Shown here: in pieces, positions 9,500-19,635 of the stretch
How positions within the stretch are numbered: position 1 is the first letter of the stretch
How the letters are laid out: each line of letters opens with the position of its first letter
DNA from: Mesorhizobium sp. M2A.F.Ca.ET.046.03.2.1
Lineage (GTDB): Bacteria; Pseudomonadota; Alphaproteobacteria; Rhizobiales; Rhizobiaceae
DNA length: 64,000 nt
Assembly (NCBI RefSeq): GCF_003952425.1
Contig: NZ_CP034449.1
Location: 1,674,001-1,738,000, forward strand
Direction: 5' to 3'
Notes under the pieces: generated by a model
Databases searched by the model: none
The model's input: only the letters and a program-made list of their open reading frames with translations
What the model was told of the DNA's origin: nothing
Program-made: the position numbers and the translations under genes

Positions 9500-10036
9500 A
9501 TGGCTGAAGCCGCTACCAAACTGCCCGTGAGAACCGAGAAGAACGTTCCCGCCCGATCGGATAACTGGGCGGGGCCTTTCGAGAGCCTGCGACGCGAAAT
9601 CGACCGGCTTTTCGATGACTTTCATCCCTTCGATTTCCACTTGCCCGCTACCCGTTCGCTGTTCGGCAGGGACTTCCCCGCGAAGTTGCGCGGCGAGTGG
9701 CCGGTGGCGCCGGCGATGGACTTGGTGGAAAAGGCCGATGCGTATGAGATCACGGCCGAACTGCCGGGCATCGACGAAAAGAACGTCGACATAAAGCTCG
9801 CCAACAACGTGCTGACGATCAAGGGCGAGAAGAAGGAAGAAAAAGAGGAAAAGGAGAAGGACTACTATCTCTCGGAGCGCCGCTACGGCTCCTTCCAGCG
9901 CTCGTTCCGGCTGCCCGAAGGTGTAAACGCCGACAAGATCGACGCCAGTTTCACCAAGGGCATTCTGACTGTAAAGCTGCCGAAGACGGCCGAAGCGCAG
10001 AAGGCCGAGAAGAAGATCACCGTCAAGGCTGCCTGA
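9500..10036 (+). CDS. Hsp20/alpha-crystallin small heat shock protein
   Basis: This 178-residue chaperone holds unfolding proteins without using ATP. After an N-terminal arm (about 1-65, with RREIDRLFDDFHPF) comes the alpha-crystallin domain, with AELPGIDEKNVDIKL, the charged loop KKEEKEEKEKDYYL, ERRYGSFQRSFRLP and GILTVKLPK, and a short tail. The ATG at 9500 has GAGGAG eight bases upstream; an in-frame extension to 9323 has no support. It resembles the class A Hsp20 of rhizobia that protects under stress. A FixK box lies further upstream, and an inverted repeat follows the gene. Confidence 0.93.
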   Translation: MAEAATKLPVRTEKNVPARSDNWAGPFESLRREIDRLFDDFHPFDFHLPATRSLFGRDFPAKLRGEWPVAPAMDLVEKADAYEITAELPGIDEKNVDIKLANNVLTIKGEKKEEKEEKEKDYYLSERRYGSFQRSFRLPEGVNADKIDASFTKGILTVKLPKTAEAQKAEKKITVKAA

Positions 10037-10053
10037 AACCACGGATGATCATT

Positions 10054-10084
10054 TCCTCAGTGCATCGGGCCGGTGCACTGAGGA
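10054..10084. terminator. Hairpin between convergent genes
   Basis: An 11-base perfect inverted repeat (TCCTCAGTGCA and its complement) surrounds a 9-base loop 17 bases after the hsp20 stop. It lacks a strong T-run on either side, so it may be a bidirectional stabiliser rather than a classical intrinsic terminator. Confidence 0.6.
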
Positions 10085-10104
10085 GCCTTCCCCGCAACCA
10101 GGCC

Positions 10105-10281
10105 TCATTTCTCTGGATCCGAAGGTTTCCCTGCGGCCTCGGCTTGATGCTCCGCGATTTCGAGCTTCTGCCTCTCGCGTGCAAGCAGGTTCTCGATCAC
10201 CCGCCGCTTCTGCGGGTCGGTTTCCGCGGCAAGCAAGTCTTCGAAATGGGCAATATTAGCCCGTGCAATGAACCGGTCCAC
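10105..10281 (-). CDS. Small helical hypothetical protein
   Basis: This 58-residue protein (MDRFIARANIAHFEDLLAAE...) is predicted to be almost entirely helical and is rich in Arg, Glu and Ala. The frame is open further upstream to 10506 but the composition there looks non-coding. A GTG at 10281 has TGAGGG seven bases upstream and gives the N-terminus MDRFIARANI that I recall from short rhizobial proteins. The function is unknown. It is convergent with hsp20. Confidence 0.65.
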   Translation of the reverse strand: MDRFIARANIAHFEDLLAAETDPQKRRVIENLLARERQKLEIAEHQAEAAGKPSDPEK

Positions 10282-10416
10282 GACTACCCTCAATGCAGGC
10301 TGTTCATCATTCCTACTCCAAATATCGCGGTCATCCACTTTTTTTTGTGAAACACAAGCCCGCGGGCTGAAGCCACCTCCAGTCGCATTGTCTCGACCGC
10401 CGGAGGCATCCCGGAA

Positions 10417-10430
10417 TTGACATAGCTCAA
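10417..10430. promoter_or_regulatory. FixK/FNR box upstream of hemA
   Basis: TTGACATAGCTCAA matches the variant with CTCAA as the right half. It predicts a transcript start near 10465 and a 53-base leader to hemA at 10518. Confidence 0.75.
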
Positions 10431-10517
10431 AGTGAGGTCCTCGCATGCCTCGTATGGTGTCGGCCAGGTAGGTCAACGCGCTACCCAACACGGATTTCGG
10501 CTGCACAGGAGCTCGAC

Positions 10518-11795
10518 ATGAATTACCAGCGGTTCTTCGAGGATGCGATCGACCAGCTCCACGCGGAGCGGCGCTACCGCGTCTTCGCCGACCTTGAGCG
10601 CATGGTGGGCAAGTTCCCGCGCGCCATCTGGCGTTCCAACGGCCGCGCCCAGGAAATCACCGTCTGGTGCTCCAACGACTATCTCGGCATGGGCCAGAAC
10701 GAGGATGTGATCGCCGCCTTCCAGACCGCGGCCGGCAAGATGGGCTCGGGCGCCGGCGGCACCCGCAACATCTCCGGCACCTCCAACCCGCTGGTCGAGC
10801 TGGAGCGGGAGCTCGCCGACCTGCATGACAAGGAGGCAGGGCTCGTCTTCACCTCCGGCTTCGTCTCCAACGAGGCCTCGATCTCGACCATCGCCCGGCT
10901 TTTGCCCAACTGCCTGGTGCTCTCCGACGAGCTCAACCATGCCTCGATGATCGAAGGCGTGCGCCGCTCCGGCGCAGAAAAGAAGATCTTTCGCCACAAC
11001 GACGTCGCGCATCTGGAAAGCCTGCTGCAGGCGGCGGGGCGCGAGCGCGCCAAGCTGATCGTGTTCGAGAGCGTCTATTCGATGGACGGCGACATCGCGC
11101 CGATCAGAGAGATCGTCGAGCTGGCCGAGCGCTACAACGCCATGACCTATATCGACGAGGTGCATGCGGTGGGCATGTACGGACCGCGCGGCGGCGGCAT
11201 CACCGAACGCGAGGGCCTTGCCGACCGCATCGACATCATCGAGGGAACGCTGGCCAAGGCCTTCGGCACGCTGGGCGGCTACATCACCGGCACCAGTGCG
11301 GTGATTGACGCGGTGCGCTCCTATGCGCCGGGCTTCATCTTCACCACCGCGCTGCCGCCGGCGATCGCGGCCGCCGCCACCACCTCGATCCGCCACCTGA
11401 AGCGCTCGCAGGCCGAGCGCGACGCGCAGCAGCGCCAGGCGGCGCGCACCAAGCAGGTGCTTGCCGCGGCGGGCCTGCCGGTGATGGAATCGGCCACCCA
11501 TATCGTGCCGGTGCTGGTCGGCGATCCCGAGCTCTGCAAGATGGCGAGCGACCGGCTGCTTGGCGTGCACGGCATCTACATCCAGCCGATCAACTATCCG
11601 ACGGTGCCGCGCGGCACCGAGCGGCTGCGCATCACGCCCACACCATTCCATTCGGACGCGCTGATTGCCGAACTGCAGGACGCGCTGGTCGAGACCTGGG
11701 ATGCGCTCGGCATCCCCTATGCCGGCTCAGGCCGCCCCGCCGTCGCCAAGACCGATCGGATCATCCCGCTGCTGGTGAACAAGGCAGGCGGCTGA
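10518..11795 (+). CDS. hemA: 5-aminolevulinate synthase
   Basis: This 425-residue PLP enzyme condenses glycine and succinyl-CoA to 5-aminolevulinate, the first step of haem synthesis in alphaproteobacteria (Shemin pathway). The sequence shows the typical start [15 protein letters not shown], the substrate region [24 protein letters not shown], the PLP Asp/His segment [12 protein letters not shown], and the Schiff-base lysine in [12 protein letters not shown] (about residue 248). Length matches the family. The ATG has GGAG nine bases upstream. The FixK box at 10417-10430 fits the known oxygen control of hemA in rhizobia, which supplies haem for FixL and high-affinity oxidases. Confidence 0.96.
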   Translation: MNYQRFFEDAIDQLHAERRYRVFADLERMVGKFPRAIWRSNGRAQEITVWCSNDYLGMGQNEDVIAAFQTAAGKMGSGAGGTRNISGTSNPLVELERELADLHDKEAGLVFTSGFVSNEASISTIARLLPNCLVLSDELNHASMIEGVRRSGAEKKIFRHNDVAHLESLLQAAGRERAKLIVFESVYSMDGDIAPIREIVELAERYNAMTYIDEVHAVGMYGPRGGGITEREGLADRIDIIEGTLAKAFGTLGGYITGTSAVIDAVRSYAPGFIFTTALPPAIAAAATTSIRHLKRSQAERDAQQRQAARTKQVLAAAGLPVMESATHIVPVLVGDPELCKMASDRLLGVHGIYIQPINYPTVPRGTERLRITPTPFHSDALIAELQDALVETWDALGIPYAGSGRPAVAKTDRIIPLLVNKAGG

Positions 11796-11874
11796 AATCC
11801 GGGACGTTGAACTTGTCCGGAGCGATGCGCCGTTCCCAGCAAGGGCAGCTAGGGAGAACCAAAACAGTCGAAGG

Positions 11875-12312
11875 ATGAGGAGGATGACACACGCAGTTTC
11901 ACACACTTCGATCACACATGCCGCCGAGCAGACGCAGCAATGGGTGAACGAGCTTGCCAGGGACCTGGATTGGAATGAGCAAAGCGCATTTCGCCTGCTG
12001 AAAGCGGTCCTGCATACCTTGCGCGACTGGCTTTCGCCGGAGGAAATGGCCGACCTGTCGGCCCAGTTGCCGACGCTGATCAGAGGCATCTATTTCGAAG
12101 GGTGGAACCCGGCCGAACCGACGTGGGAACGCAAAAAGAGCGACTTCGTCATTTGCGTCCGCAACAGCTTTGGCTACGAGCCGGAGGTCGACACCGACAA
12201 GGCGATCGTAGCGGTGTTCAGGCTTCTCGACCGGCATATTTCCCACGGTGAGATCGTCCAGGTCCGAAACTCGATGAAGAAGTCACTGCGCCACCTGTGG
12301 CCGGAGGAATGA
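11875..12312 (+). CDS. DUF2267 domain protein
   Basis: This 145-residue protein matches DUF2267 over most of its length (WVNELARDLDWNEQ, AFRLLKAVLHTLRDWLSPEE, LPTLIRGIYFEGWNP). The family is helical and cytoplasmic with no known activity. Two close starts exist, 11875 and 11884; GAGGAGG sits immediately before the second, too close for normal spacing, so the first is listed with caution. The downstream phosphoribosyltransferase begins three bases after the stop, pointing to cotranscription. Confidence 0.85.
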   Translation: MRRMTHAVSHTSITHAAEQTQQWVNELARDLDWNEQSAFRLLKAVLHTLRDWLSPEEMADLSAQLPTLIRGIYFEGWNPAEPTWERKKSDFVICVRNSFGYEPEVDTDKAIVAVFRLLDRHISHGEIVQVRNSMKKSLRHLWPEE

Positions 12313-12314
12313 CG

Positions 12315-13016
12315 ATGTTTCGCGATCGCCAGGAGGCGGGGCAGAAGCTCGGAGCATCGCTGGACCTGCTTCAGCTGAAGGACCCGATTGTGCTCGCCTT
12401 GCCGCGAGGCGGCGTCCCTGTGGCTGCCGAGGTAGCCAAGGCCCTCAAGGCGCCGCTGGACCTCGTGATCGTTCGAAAGGTCGGAGCGCCGGGCAATCCG
12501 GAACTGGCCGTGGCCGCCATCGTGGACGGCGAGCCTCCCGACGTCGTTCTCAACCGGGAAATCGTGGAGGCATACGCCCTCGATGACGGCGCGCTTCGTG
12601 TCCTGATCGCGCAGGAGCGCCCCGAACTGGAACGGCGACGGGCGGTATATCGTGGGAAAGACCTGCCCCTGTCGGTGGCGGGCAAAACGGTGATCGTCGT
12701 TGACGACGGGGCGGCGACCGGAACGACGATGAAGGTCGCCATTCGCGCGTTGAAGCGACGTTCGCCGCGCAAGATCATCGTCGCTCTTCCCGTGGCGCCG
12801 GTGGACACCGCGGACGAGCTCTCGCAGGAAGCGGATTTGATCTGCCTCAATCAGCCTGCACGTTTTCGGGCGCTGAGCTATTATTACGGCAACTTCCCGC
12901 AGCTCTCCGACAACGAGGTTCTGGATATCATGGCCCTCGCCCGCGGAAATGCCGACGAAAGAAGGCGCTCCGGCCAGCACACCGCGAAAAGATCGCGGCG
13001 CGAGACCGATAGCTAG
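12315..13016 (+). CDS. Phosphoribosyltransferase family protein
   Basis: This 233-residue protein has a type I phosphoribosyltransferase fold. It contains the PRPP-binding motif VIVVDDGAATGTTM (about 122-135), and ALPRGGVPVAAEVA and RKVGAPGNPELA in the N-terminal half. Proteins of this type are often annotated only as putative PRTases; the base is unknown. The ATG at 12315 has GGAGGA seven bases upstream within the end of the DUF2267 gene, and is preferred over the ATG at 12309. A basic, low-complexity tail (RRRSGQHTAKRSRRE) ends the protein. It is followed after 11 bases by the PNPOx-like gene. Confidence 0.85.
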   Translation: MFRDRQEAGQKLGASLDLLQLKDPIVLALPRGGVPVAAEVAKALKAPLDLVIVRKVGAPGNPELAVAAIVDGEPPDVVLNREIVEAYALDDGALRVLIAQERPELERRRAVYRGKDLPLSVAGKTVIVVDDGAATGTTMKVAIRALKRRSPRKIIVALPVAPVDTADELSQEADLICLNQPARFRALSYYYGNFPQLSDNEVLDIMALARGNADERRRSGQHTAKRSRRETDS

Positions 13017-13027
13017 GAGTCCCGCCG

Positions 13028-13477
13028 ATGCAGATCCGCGCTTTGTCCACTCTGGAATGCACCAAACTGCTGACGGCCAATCGCGCTGGCCGGCTGGCCT
13101 GCGCGAAGGACGGGCGGCCCTACGTCGTTCCGTTCCATTACGCGCATGCGGACAACCACCTCTATGCCTTCTCCCTGCCGGGCAAGAAGATCGACTGGAT
13201 GCGCGCCAATCCGCTCGTGTCCGTGCAGGTCGACGCCGCCGGCACGGGTCACGGTTGGAAAAGCGTCATCGTCACCGGCCGTTATGAAGAACTTCCCGAT
13301 CGGATCGGACACGAGGCGCAGCGTGACCATGCATGGTTCGTGCTGAGCAAGCACTTCGACTGGTGGGAGCCAGGCGCGCTCAAGCCGGCCGCAGCCTCGG
13401 ATCTGGAGCATCTGCCCCACGTGTTCTTCCGCGTCTCCATCGCCGAAGTTTCGGGCCGCGAAGCGTTGGAGAGCTAG
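13028..13477 (+). CDS. Pyridoxamine 5'-phosphate oxidase-like flavoprotein
   Basis: This 149-residue protein has the split-barrel FMN-binding fold of the PNPOx-like family (RAGRLACAKDGRPYVVPFHYAHADNHLYAFS, then KIDWMRANPLVSVQVD). Such proteins bind FMN, haem or F420 and reduce diverse substrates; this one cannot be assigned further. It follows the phosphoribosyltransferase gene by 11 bases and probably shares its transcript. The region between this gene and the next, 13478-13569, holds only a 26-codon basic frame. Confidence 0.85.
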   Translation: MQIRALSTLECTKLLTANRAGRLACAKDGRPYVVPFHYAHADNHLYAFSLPGKKIDWMRANPLVSVQVDAAGTGHGWKSVIVTGRYEELPDRIGHEAQRDHAWFVLSKHFDWWEPGALKPAAASDLEHLPHVFFRVSIAEVSGREALES

Positions 13478-13569
13478 CCTTACATGGCGAGGCCGAGGCG
13501 GAAGCCGCGCCAAGCCGACCGCTGGCCAAAGCAGCTGGCAGCGTATGCAGCCAATCTGAGGTAGCCGCC

Positions 13570-14814
13570 ATGGACACGCTCATTGCCCGGCTCGGGGTCG
13601 CCTTGGCAATAGGCCTGCTTGTCGGGTTGGAACGCGGCTGGAGAGAGCGCGATGCGCCCGACCGCAGCCGGACAGCCGGCATTCGCACCTTCGGCATCGC
13701 CGGGCTTCTCGGCGGCCTGGTTGCGGCATTGGCCGAAGCGCTCAACGCAATGTCGGTGCTGGTTGCAGGCTTCCTTGCCTTCGCTGGCATTTTCGCTTGG
13801 TACAAGGCACGCGAAGCCGCGCATGACGAGGATTTCAGCGTCACAACCGTTATCGCGGGCCTGGCCGTCTTTACGCTTGGCGCGCTCTGCGTGGCCGGCG
13901 ACTTTCGCGTTGCCGCCGCGGGAGGCGCAGCGCTCGCGGCGCTCCTTGCCAGCCGCGAAATCCTGCACGGGCTTCTGAAACGTCTGACCTGGATCGAGCT
14001 TCGCTCGGCACTGGTTCTGGCGGTGATGACCGCCATAATCCTGCCCCTGCTGCCGGACCGTCCATTTGACCCATGGGGCGGCTTCAACCCGCGGGAGATC
14101 TGGCTCCTGACGGTGCTGATGGCCTCGATTTCCTTCGTCGGTTATGTCGCGGGGCGCGTCTTCGGAAACGCCCGCGGTCTGATTGTGAGCGCGCTCGCCG
14201 GCGCCGTGGTCTCATCGACCGCCGTCACCCTGTCACTGGCCCGCACGGCCAATCGGTCGGACAATTCCTTGTCCTTCGCCGGCGCGGCTTCGCTGGCCGC
14301 TATGATCTCAATCTTGCGTGTCTGCCTCGTGGTTTTGATACTGGCGCCGCCGGTGACCGCTTACATCGCCATACCCGCGCTCGCTGCCGCGCTGACACTC
14401 GGCGTCTGCGGAACGATTGCGCTGGCAATTCGCGGCAGCAAGCCAGAGAGCCCCGGCGCGACGCGCAATCCGTTCGAACTGGTGCCGTTGCTGATCTTTG
14501 CGCTGCTGTTCGCGGGCGCCTCGACAGCGAGCGCCGCGTTGGCGTTCCAATTCAAGGAACAAGGCCTGCTGGCGAGTTCCGCAATCGCGGGCGCGTTTGA
14601 CGTCGACGCTTCGGTGCTCAGCGCCATACGGCTGGTCAAGCAGTCGATGCCGATCGAAACCGTTGGACATGCGGTGCTGACGGCGCTGATGGCCAACGCA
14701 ATCGGACGCCTGTTTCTGGCCGTATTCGCGGGTCCGGTGAGATTCTGGTTGCCCCTGGCCGGCATGACCTTGACCGCCGCTGCCGCGGGCTACGGCGCCA
14801 TGCTGCTTCGGTAG
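13570..14814 (+). CDS. MgtC/SapB-DUF4010 membrane protein
   Basis: This 414-residue integral membrane protein has an N-terminal MgtC/SapB-like region (MDTLIARLGVALAIGLLVGLERGWRER, with the conserved GLERGW) and a C-terminal DUF4010 region with many hydrophobic helices (GLIVSALAGAVVSSTAVTLSLAR, AGAFDVDASVLS). There are about 11-13 membrane segments. The function of this fusion family is not established. The ATG at 13570 has GAGGT eight bases upstream; an in-frame extension to 13333 lies over the previous gene and is not credible. Confidence 0.87.
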   Translation: MDTLIARLGVALAIGLLVGLERGWRERDAPDRSRTAGIRTFGIAGLLGGLVAALAEALNAMSVLVAGFLAFAGIFAWYKAREAAHDEDFSVTTVIAGLAVFTLGALCVAGDFRVAAAGGAALAALLASREILHGLLKRLTWIELRSALVLAVMTAIILPLLPDRPFDPWGGFNPREIWLLTVLMASISFVGYVAGRVFGNARGLIVSALAGAVVSSTAVTLSLARTANRSDNSLSFAGAASLAAMISILRVCLVVLILAPPVTAYIAIPALAAALTLGVCGTIALAIRGSKPESPGATRNPFELVPLLIFALLFAGASTASAALAFQFKEQGLLASSAIAGAFDVDASVLSAIRLVKQSMPIETVGHAVLTALMANAIGRLFLAVFAGPVRFWLPLAGMTLTAAAAGYGAMLLR

Positions 14815-14855
14815 GGTTGTCGCGGCCGTGACGCTCGCGCTGGGATCATTCTGAT

Positions 14856-14869
14856 TTGACCCGTATCAA
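14856..14869. promoter_or_regulatory. FixK/FNR box upstream of arc operon
   Basis: TTGACCCGTATCAA precedes the arginine operon. The predicted start near 14904 gives a leader of about 25 bases to the transporter gene at 14929. Confidence 0.8.
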
Positions 14870-14928
14870 AGCTGCCGGCCCGCTTTCCTGTTGAATGGCC
14901 CCCATCATTGCAAAGGTGGGAGGGCCTC

Positions 14929-16398
14929 ATGGCCACAACAGACATCAACGTCCCCATTCGGGAAAGAACCGCGACCCCGGCTTCGGCGAAGCTCCGGCTG
15001 GGGTCGCTGACCGCGCTCGTCATCGGCTCCATGGTCGGCTCGGGCGTCTTCAGCCTGCCGCAGAACATGGCGGCCGGCGCCGGTCCGCTCGCGATCCTGA
15101 TCGGTTGGGCCATTACGGCGGTCGGCATGCTTGCGCTGGTGTTTGTCTACCAGTCGCTGGCGGTGCGCCGTCCCGACCTCGACGCCGGCCCCTATGCCTA
15201 TGCCAAGGCCGGCTTCGGTCCGTTCGTAGGCTTCAACAGTGCCTGGGGCTATTGGATCAGCGCATGGGTCGGCAACGTCTCCTACGCGGTGATCGTTTTC
15301 AGCGCACTGTCCTATTTCTTCCCCGCCTTCGGTGACGGAAACACGTGGCAGGCGGTGCTCGGTGCATCGATCCTGCTGTGGCTCATCCACGTTCTGATCC
15401 TTGCGGGCATCCGTCAGGCGGCGGTCGTCAACACCATCGTGACCGTGGCCAAGATCGCGCCTGTCGTCCTGTTCGTCGGGATCGTGGCCGTCGCGTTCAA
15501 GCTCAATGTCTGGACACTCGATTTCACCGGGCTCGGCAGCGCTTCGCTCGGCACCATCGCCGCCCAGGTCAAGAGCACGATGCTGGTGACGCTTTGGGTG
15601 TTCATCGGCATCGAAGGCGCCAGCGTTTTCTCCGCCCGGGCGGAGCGCCGCAAGGACATTGCGACGGCAACTGTGCTCGGCTTCTTCACCTGCCTTGCCC
15701 TCTATGCGCTGGTCTCGTTGCTTTCGCTCGGCATCCTGAGCCAGCCCGAACTCGCCGCCCTGAAAAACCCGTCGATGGCGGGCGTGCTCGAGGCGGTCGT
15801 CGGACCTTGGGGCGCCGTGCTCATCAATCTCGCGCTCGTCATCTCGGTCATCGGCGCCTTCCTGAGCTGGACGCTGCTTGCGGCGGAGGTTCCGCATGTG
15901 GCCGGAAAGGACGGGACCCTGCCGAAGTTCTTCGGCCGGGAAAGCGAGCGCGGCGTTCCCTCGACGTCGCTGCTGATCACCAACCTGCTCGTCCAGGCCC
16001 TCCTGGTGATCACGCTCTTTGCCCAGAGCACCTACCAGGCGCTCTTCTACATCGCTTCGACGGTGATCCTCGTGCCTTACATTTTCTCCGGAGCCTTCGC
16101 CGCGAAACTGGCATTGACCGGAGAAAGCTACCAAGGCGGCGAAGGGCGCACCGGACCGCTCGTCGCCGGCGTGCTGGCAACGATCTACGGGCTGTGGCTC
16201 GTCTATGCGGCGGGGCCTGCGTACCTGTTCATGTGCGCGATCCTCTATGCCCCGGGCATCATCTTCTACGTATGGGCTCGCCGCGAAGGCAACCAGCGTG
16301 TCTTCCACCCGGTGGAAGCCATCATCGCCGTCGCGCTCGTAGCGGTCGCAATCCTTGCCGTCTACGAGATGTGGACCGGCGCTGTCAGCGCGCTTTGA
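14929..16398 (+). CDS. arcD: APC-family antiporter, probable arginine/ornithine exchanger
   Basis: This 489-residue inner-membrane transporter has about 12-13 helices and the APC signature near the N-terminus ([22 protein letters not shown]). It resembles the basic amino acid antiporters of arginine deiminase operons, which import arginine and export ornithine. The ATG at 14929 has GGTGGGAGGG at good spacing; a TTG at 14908 is less likely. arcA follows after 11 bases, then arcB and arcC. Low-oxygen induction is expected from the box at 14856-14869. The substrate is inferred mainly from the operon. Confidence 0.88.
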   Translation: MATTDINVPIRERTATPASAKLRLGSLTALVIGSMVGSGVFSLPQNMAAGAGPLAILIGWAITAVGMLALVFVYQSLAVRRPDLDAGPYAYAKAGFGPFVGFNSAWGYWISAWVGNVSYAVIVFSALSYFFPAFGDGNTWQAVLGASILLWLIHVLILAGIRQAAVVNTIVTVAKIAPVVLFVGIVAVAFKLNVWTLDFTGLGSASLGTIAAQVKSTMLVTLWVFIGIEGASVFSARAERRKDIATATVLGFFTCLALYALVSLLSLGILSQPELAALKNPSMAGVLEAVVGPWGAVLINLALVISVIGAFLSWTLLAAEVPHVAGKDGTLPKFFGRESERGVPSTSLLITNLLVQALLVITLFAQSTYQALFYIASTVILVPYIFSGAFAAKLALTGESYQGGEGRTGPLVAGVLATIYGLWLVYAAGPAYLFMCAILYAPGIIFYVWARREGNQRVFHPVEAIIAVALVAVAILAVYEMWTGAVSAL

Positions 16399-16409
16399 GA
16401 GGCCATACA

Positions 16410-17624
16410 ATGACAAATCTCGGAGTGCATTCGGAGGTCGGCCGCCTGCGCGAGGTCATGGTCCACAGGCCGGATCTCAGCCTGCGCAGGCTAACGCCGG
16501 ATAACTGCAAGGCGCTGCTATTCGACGACGTGTTGTGGGTAAAGCGGGCGCGCCAGGAACACGACGTCTTCGTCGACGCGTTGCGCGAGCGCGGCGTGGT
16601 GGTGCATTCGTTCGGTGAGCTGCTTGCCGAGACAATGGCCATCGGCAAGGCCCGCGACTGGCTTCTCGACCGCCGGGTGCATGCCGGCGTGGTCGGCCTC
16701 GACATGGTCGACGAGATGCGTGGCTGGCTGAACGAAATGTCGGCCGGCCTGCTGGCAACCTGTCTCGTCGGCGGCATTGCGCGCGCCGAACTGCCGTTCG
16801 AGCCCAAGGGCCTGACCGGAAGGACGCTCGCGCCGCAGGACTTCGTGCTGCCGCCGCTTCCCAACCAGCTGTTCACCCGTGACAGCTCCTGCTGGATCTA
16901 CCGCTCCGTGTCGGCCAACCCGATGTATTGGCCGGCCAGGCGGCCCGAGGCGGCCAATGTCGAGGCTGTCTATCGCTTCCATCCAAGGTTCCGCGACAGC
17001 GGCATCCCGTTCGTCTCGCCCCGGGCCGGAACGGGCGTCAGCCTCGAAGGCGGCGACGTCATGCCTGTCGGCGGAGGCGTCGTTCTGGTCGGCATGGGCG
17101 AGCGCACCACGCCGCAAGCGGTCGGCGATCTTGCGCGAAGCCTGTTCGCGGCCGGAGAGGCCACGCGCGTGATCGCGGCTCTGATGCCGCGCGACCGTTC
17201 CTTCATGCATCTCGACACCGTCTTCACCTTCTGCGACCGCGATCTCGCCACCATGTACCCGCCCGTGGTCGAAAGGCTGCGCACCTTCTCGATTCGGCCG
17301 GGAGACGGCGATGCGGCGGTCGAGGTCAGGGAGGAGAAGGAGCCCTTCATCTCGGTGGTCGCGGAGGCTCTCGGGCTGAAATCGCTGCGGATCATCGCCA
17401 CTGGCGGCGACCGCTACGAGGCCGAGCGCGAGCAGTGGGACGACGGCAACAACGTCGTCGCCGTCGAGCCGGGCGTCGTCATCGGCTACGACCGCAACGT
17501 CTACACCAACACGCTTCTGCGCCGCGCGGGAGTCGAGGTGATCACCGTCGAGGGTGCCGAGCTCAGCCGCGGCCGCGGCGGCGGCCATTGCATGACCTGC
17601 CCCATCGCCCGAGACCCGCTCTGA
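16410..17624 (+). CDS. arcA: Arginine deiminase
   Basis: This 404-residue cytosolic enzyme hydrolyses arginine to citrulline and ammonia. It shows the guanidino-group-modifying fold: [10 protein letters not shown] near residue 155, a GxSLEGGD motif (about 210), [10 protein letters not shown] with the catalytic His (about 268), and the nucleophile Cys near the C-terminus in [11 protein letters not shown]. The C-terminus also carries [10 protein letters not shown] with the substrate-binding Asp. Length matches ArcA. It is the first enzyme of the pathway completed by arcB and arcC directly downstream. Confidence 0.96.
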   Translation: MTNLGVHSEVGRLREVMVHRPDLSLRRLTPDNCKALLFDDVLWVKRARQEHDVFVDALRERGVVVHSFGELLAETMAIGKARDWLLDRRVHAGVVGLDMVDEMRGWLNEMSAGLLATCLVGGIARAELPFEPKGLTGRTLAPQDFVLPPLPNQLFTRDSSCWIYRSVSANPMYWPARRPEAANVEAVYRFHPRFRDSGIPFVSPRAGTGVSLEGGDVMPVGGGVVLVGMGERTTPQAVGDLARSLFAAGEATRVIAALMPRDRSFMHLDTVFTFCDRDLATMYPPVVERLRTFSIRPGDGDAAVEVREEKEPFISVVAEALGLKSLRIIATGGDRYEAEREQWDDGNNVVAVEPGVVIGYDRNVYTNTLLRRAGVEVITVEGAELSRGRGGGHCMTCPIARDPL

Positions 17625-17635
17625 AAGGACCCCCA

Positions 17636-18637
17636 ATGTCGATCAACCTTCATGGACGCTCGGTGCTCTCGCTGGACGACCTTTCGGCGGACGAGATCCG
17701 CTTCCTGCTGAAGCTGGCCGCCGATCTGAAGGCAGCCAAGCAGGCCGGGCACGAGATACCGCGCCTCGTTCGCAAGAACATCGCGCTCATCTTCGAAAAG
17801 GACTCGACCCGCACCCGGACGGGATTCGAAGTGGCCGCCTACGATCAGGGCGCCCACGTCACCTATTTCGGCCCAAGCGGCAGCCATATCGGGCACAAGG
17901 AGTCCATGAAGGACACCGCGCGCGTGCTCGGCCGCATGTATGATGCGATCGAATATCGCGGCTTTGCGCAACATCAGGCCGAGCTGCTTGCCACGCATGC
18001 CGGCGTACCCGTCTACAACGGCCTGACCAATGAAGCGCACCCGACGCAGATCCTCGCCGATTTCATGACCATGCGTGAATTCACGCATAAGCATCTGTCC
18101 GACATGACGGTCGCCTTCGTCGGCGAGGGTCGGGACAATGTCGCGCTATCCCTGGCCGTGGGCGCCGCCAAGGTCGGCGTCGACATGCGCATCGCTTCAC
18201 CCAAGGAGCTTTGGCCGGACGACGAGTTCTGCGCCCATGTCAGAACCCTGGTGGAGCGCAGCGGCGGCCGCTTCAGGCTGGACGAAGACGTGAAGAGCTG
18301 CGTCGAAGGCGCCGACTTCATCTACACCGATGTCTGGCTCTCCATGGGTGAGGACAAGTCGGCCTGGGCCGAGCGTATCCGCCTGCTGACGCCCTATCGG
18401 GTGACGAGCGAGGTGATGTCGGCCAGCGGCAATCCGCACGTGAAATTCATGCATTGCCTGCCGGCGTTCCACGATACCGAGACCGAGGTCGGCGCCTCGG
18501 TCTCGCGCGAATTCGGCATCGACTGCATGGAGGTCACCGATCAGGTCTTCGAATCGGGCGCGTCGATCGTGTTCGACCAGGCGGAGAACCGCATGCACAC
18601 GATCAAGGCGCTGCTCGTCGCGACGATCGGCAATTGA
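17636..18637 (+). CDS. arcB: Catabolic ornithine carbamoyltransferase
   Basis: This 333-residue enzyme splits citrulline with phosphate into ornithine and carbamoyl phosphate in this operon context. Carbamoyl phosphate binding motif STRTR (about residue 57), HPTQILADF, and the ornithine-binding region [10 protein letters not shown] are all present, together with the N-terminal [13 protein letters not shown]. The length of about 334 and the ARC context favour the catabolic type over anabolic ArgF. The ATG has AAAGGA upstream. Only one base separates its stop from the carbamate kinase start. Confidence 0.95.
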   Translation: MSINLHGRSVLSLDDLSADEIRFLLKLAADLKAAKQAGHEIPRLVRKNIALIFEKDSTRTRTGFEVAAYDQGAHVTYFGPSGSHIGHKESMKDTARVLGRMYDAIEYRGFAQHQAELLATHAGVPVYNGLTNEAHPTQILADFMTMREFTHKHLSDMTVAFVGEGRDNVALSLAVGAAKVGVDMRIASPKELWPDDEFCAHVRTLVERSGGRFRLDEDVKSCVEGADFIYTDVWLSMGEDKSAWAERIRLLTPYRVTSEVMSASGNPHVKFMHCLPAFHDTETEVGASVSREFGIDCMEVTDQVFESGASIVFDQAENRMHTIKALLVATIGN

Positions 18638-18638
18638 G

Positions 18639-19565
18639 ATGCTGATCGTTGCGGCTCTCGGCGGGAACGCGCTGTTGCGGCGCGGCGAGCCCATGACCGC
18701 CGAAAATCAGCGCGGCAATGTCAAGCATGCGGCATCCGCCCTGGCGGCGCTTATCGACCAAGGCCATTCGCTCGTCATCACGCATGGCAACGGCCCGCAG
18801 GTCGGCTTGCTGGCGCTCCAGTCGGCGGCCTCGAGCGACGGCGCGTTCCCGCTCGACGTGCTCGGCGCCGAAAGCGCCGGCATGATCGGCTACATGATCG
18901 AGCAGGAACTTGCCAACCTTATCAGCCAGAGGCTGTTCGCGACATTGCTGACACAGGTGAAGGTCGACCCGGGCGACCCCGCCTTCGCCCATCCGACAAA
19001 ACCGATCGGCCCCGTCTATGACGAGGCGACGGCGCGACGGCTCGTGGGCGAGCGCGGTTGGACCGTTGCGCCTGACGGCGACAAATGGCGCCGTGTCGTG
19101 CCCTCGCCGCGGCCTCTCGATATCTTGGAAGTGTCGGTGATCTCCTATCTGGTCGAGCAGGGCGTCGTCGTCATCTGCACGGGTGGTGGAGGTGTCCCGG
19201 TCATCGCCCGCGACGATGGCAGCATGATTGGCGTCGAAGCCGTCATCGACAAAGACCTGGCAAGCTCGCTTGTGGCGCGTCAATTGAAGGCTGACATGCT
19301 GCTGATGCTGACGGATGTCGATGCGGTTTATGCCGGCTTCGGTACGCCGCAGGCCCGCGCGCTCCGGCACGTTGCCACGACAGAGATATCGGGACGGAAT
19401 TTTCCGGCCGGATCCATGGGGCCGAAGGTCGGTGCCGCGATCGAGTTCGCCGAAGCAACGGGCAAGCCTGCCGCGATCGGCAAGCTCGAAGATGCCCTGG
19501 CAATCGTCAGGGGCGAGCGCGGTACCTGGTTGGAAGCCCCGCTCAAGGAACCGCAAAACAGCTGA
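18639..19565 (+). CDS. arcC: Carbamate kinase
   Basis: This 308-residue enzyme transfers phosphate from carbamoyl phosphate to ADP, giving ATP, ammonia and CO2; it is the energy-yielding last step of the arginine deiminase pathway. The N-terminus [13 protein letters not shown], the [12 protein letters not shown] loop, and [12 protein letters not shown] are diagnostic. [12 protein letters not shown] and the conserved [12 protein letters not shown] end are also present. The ATG follows the arcB stop by one base, showing tight coupling. The operon gives one ATP per arginine without oxygen. Confidence 0.96.
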   Translation: MLIVAALGGNALLRRGEPMTAENQRGNVKHAASALAALIDQGHSLVITHGNGPQVGLLALQSAASSDGAFPLDVLGAESAGMIGYMIEQELANLISQRLFATLLTQVKVDPGDPAFAHPTKPIGPVYDEATARRLVGERGWTVAPDGDKWRRVVPSPRPLDILEVSVISYLVEQGVVVICTGGGGVPVIARDDGSMIGVEAVIDKDLASSLVARQLKADMLLMLTDVDAVYAGFGTPQARALRHVATTEISGRNFPAGSMGPKVGAAIEFAEATGKPAAIGKLEDALAIVRGERGTWLEAPLKEPQNS

Positions 19566-19635
19566 TCGCGGTGTACTTGCGCACCGCGAGTTCGCTATGT
19601 TGAACGTGCCCAATGTCGACGTGCCGAAGGGATCA

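Noticed and set aside
13484..13564. 26-codon basic frame (MARPRRKPRQADRWPK...) between the PNPOx-like and MgtC-like genes
   Set aside because: It is too short and unsupported; it may be chance in a GC-rich gap.
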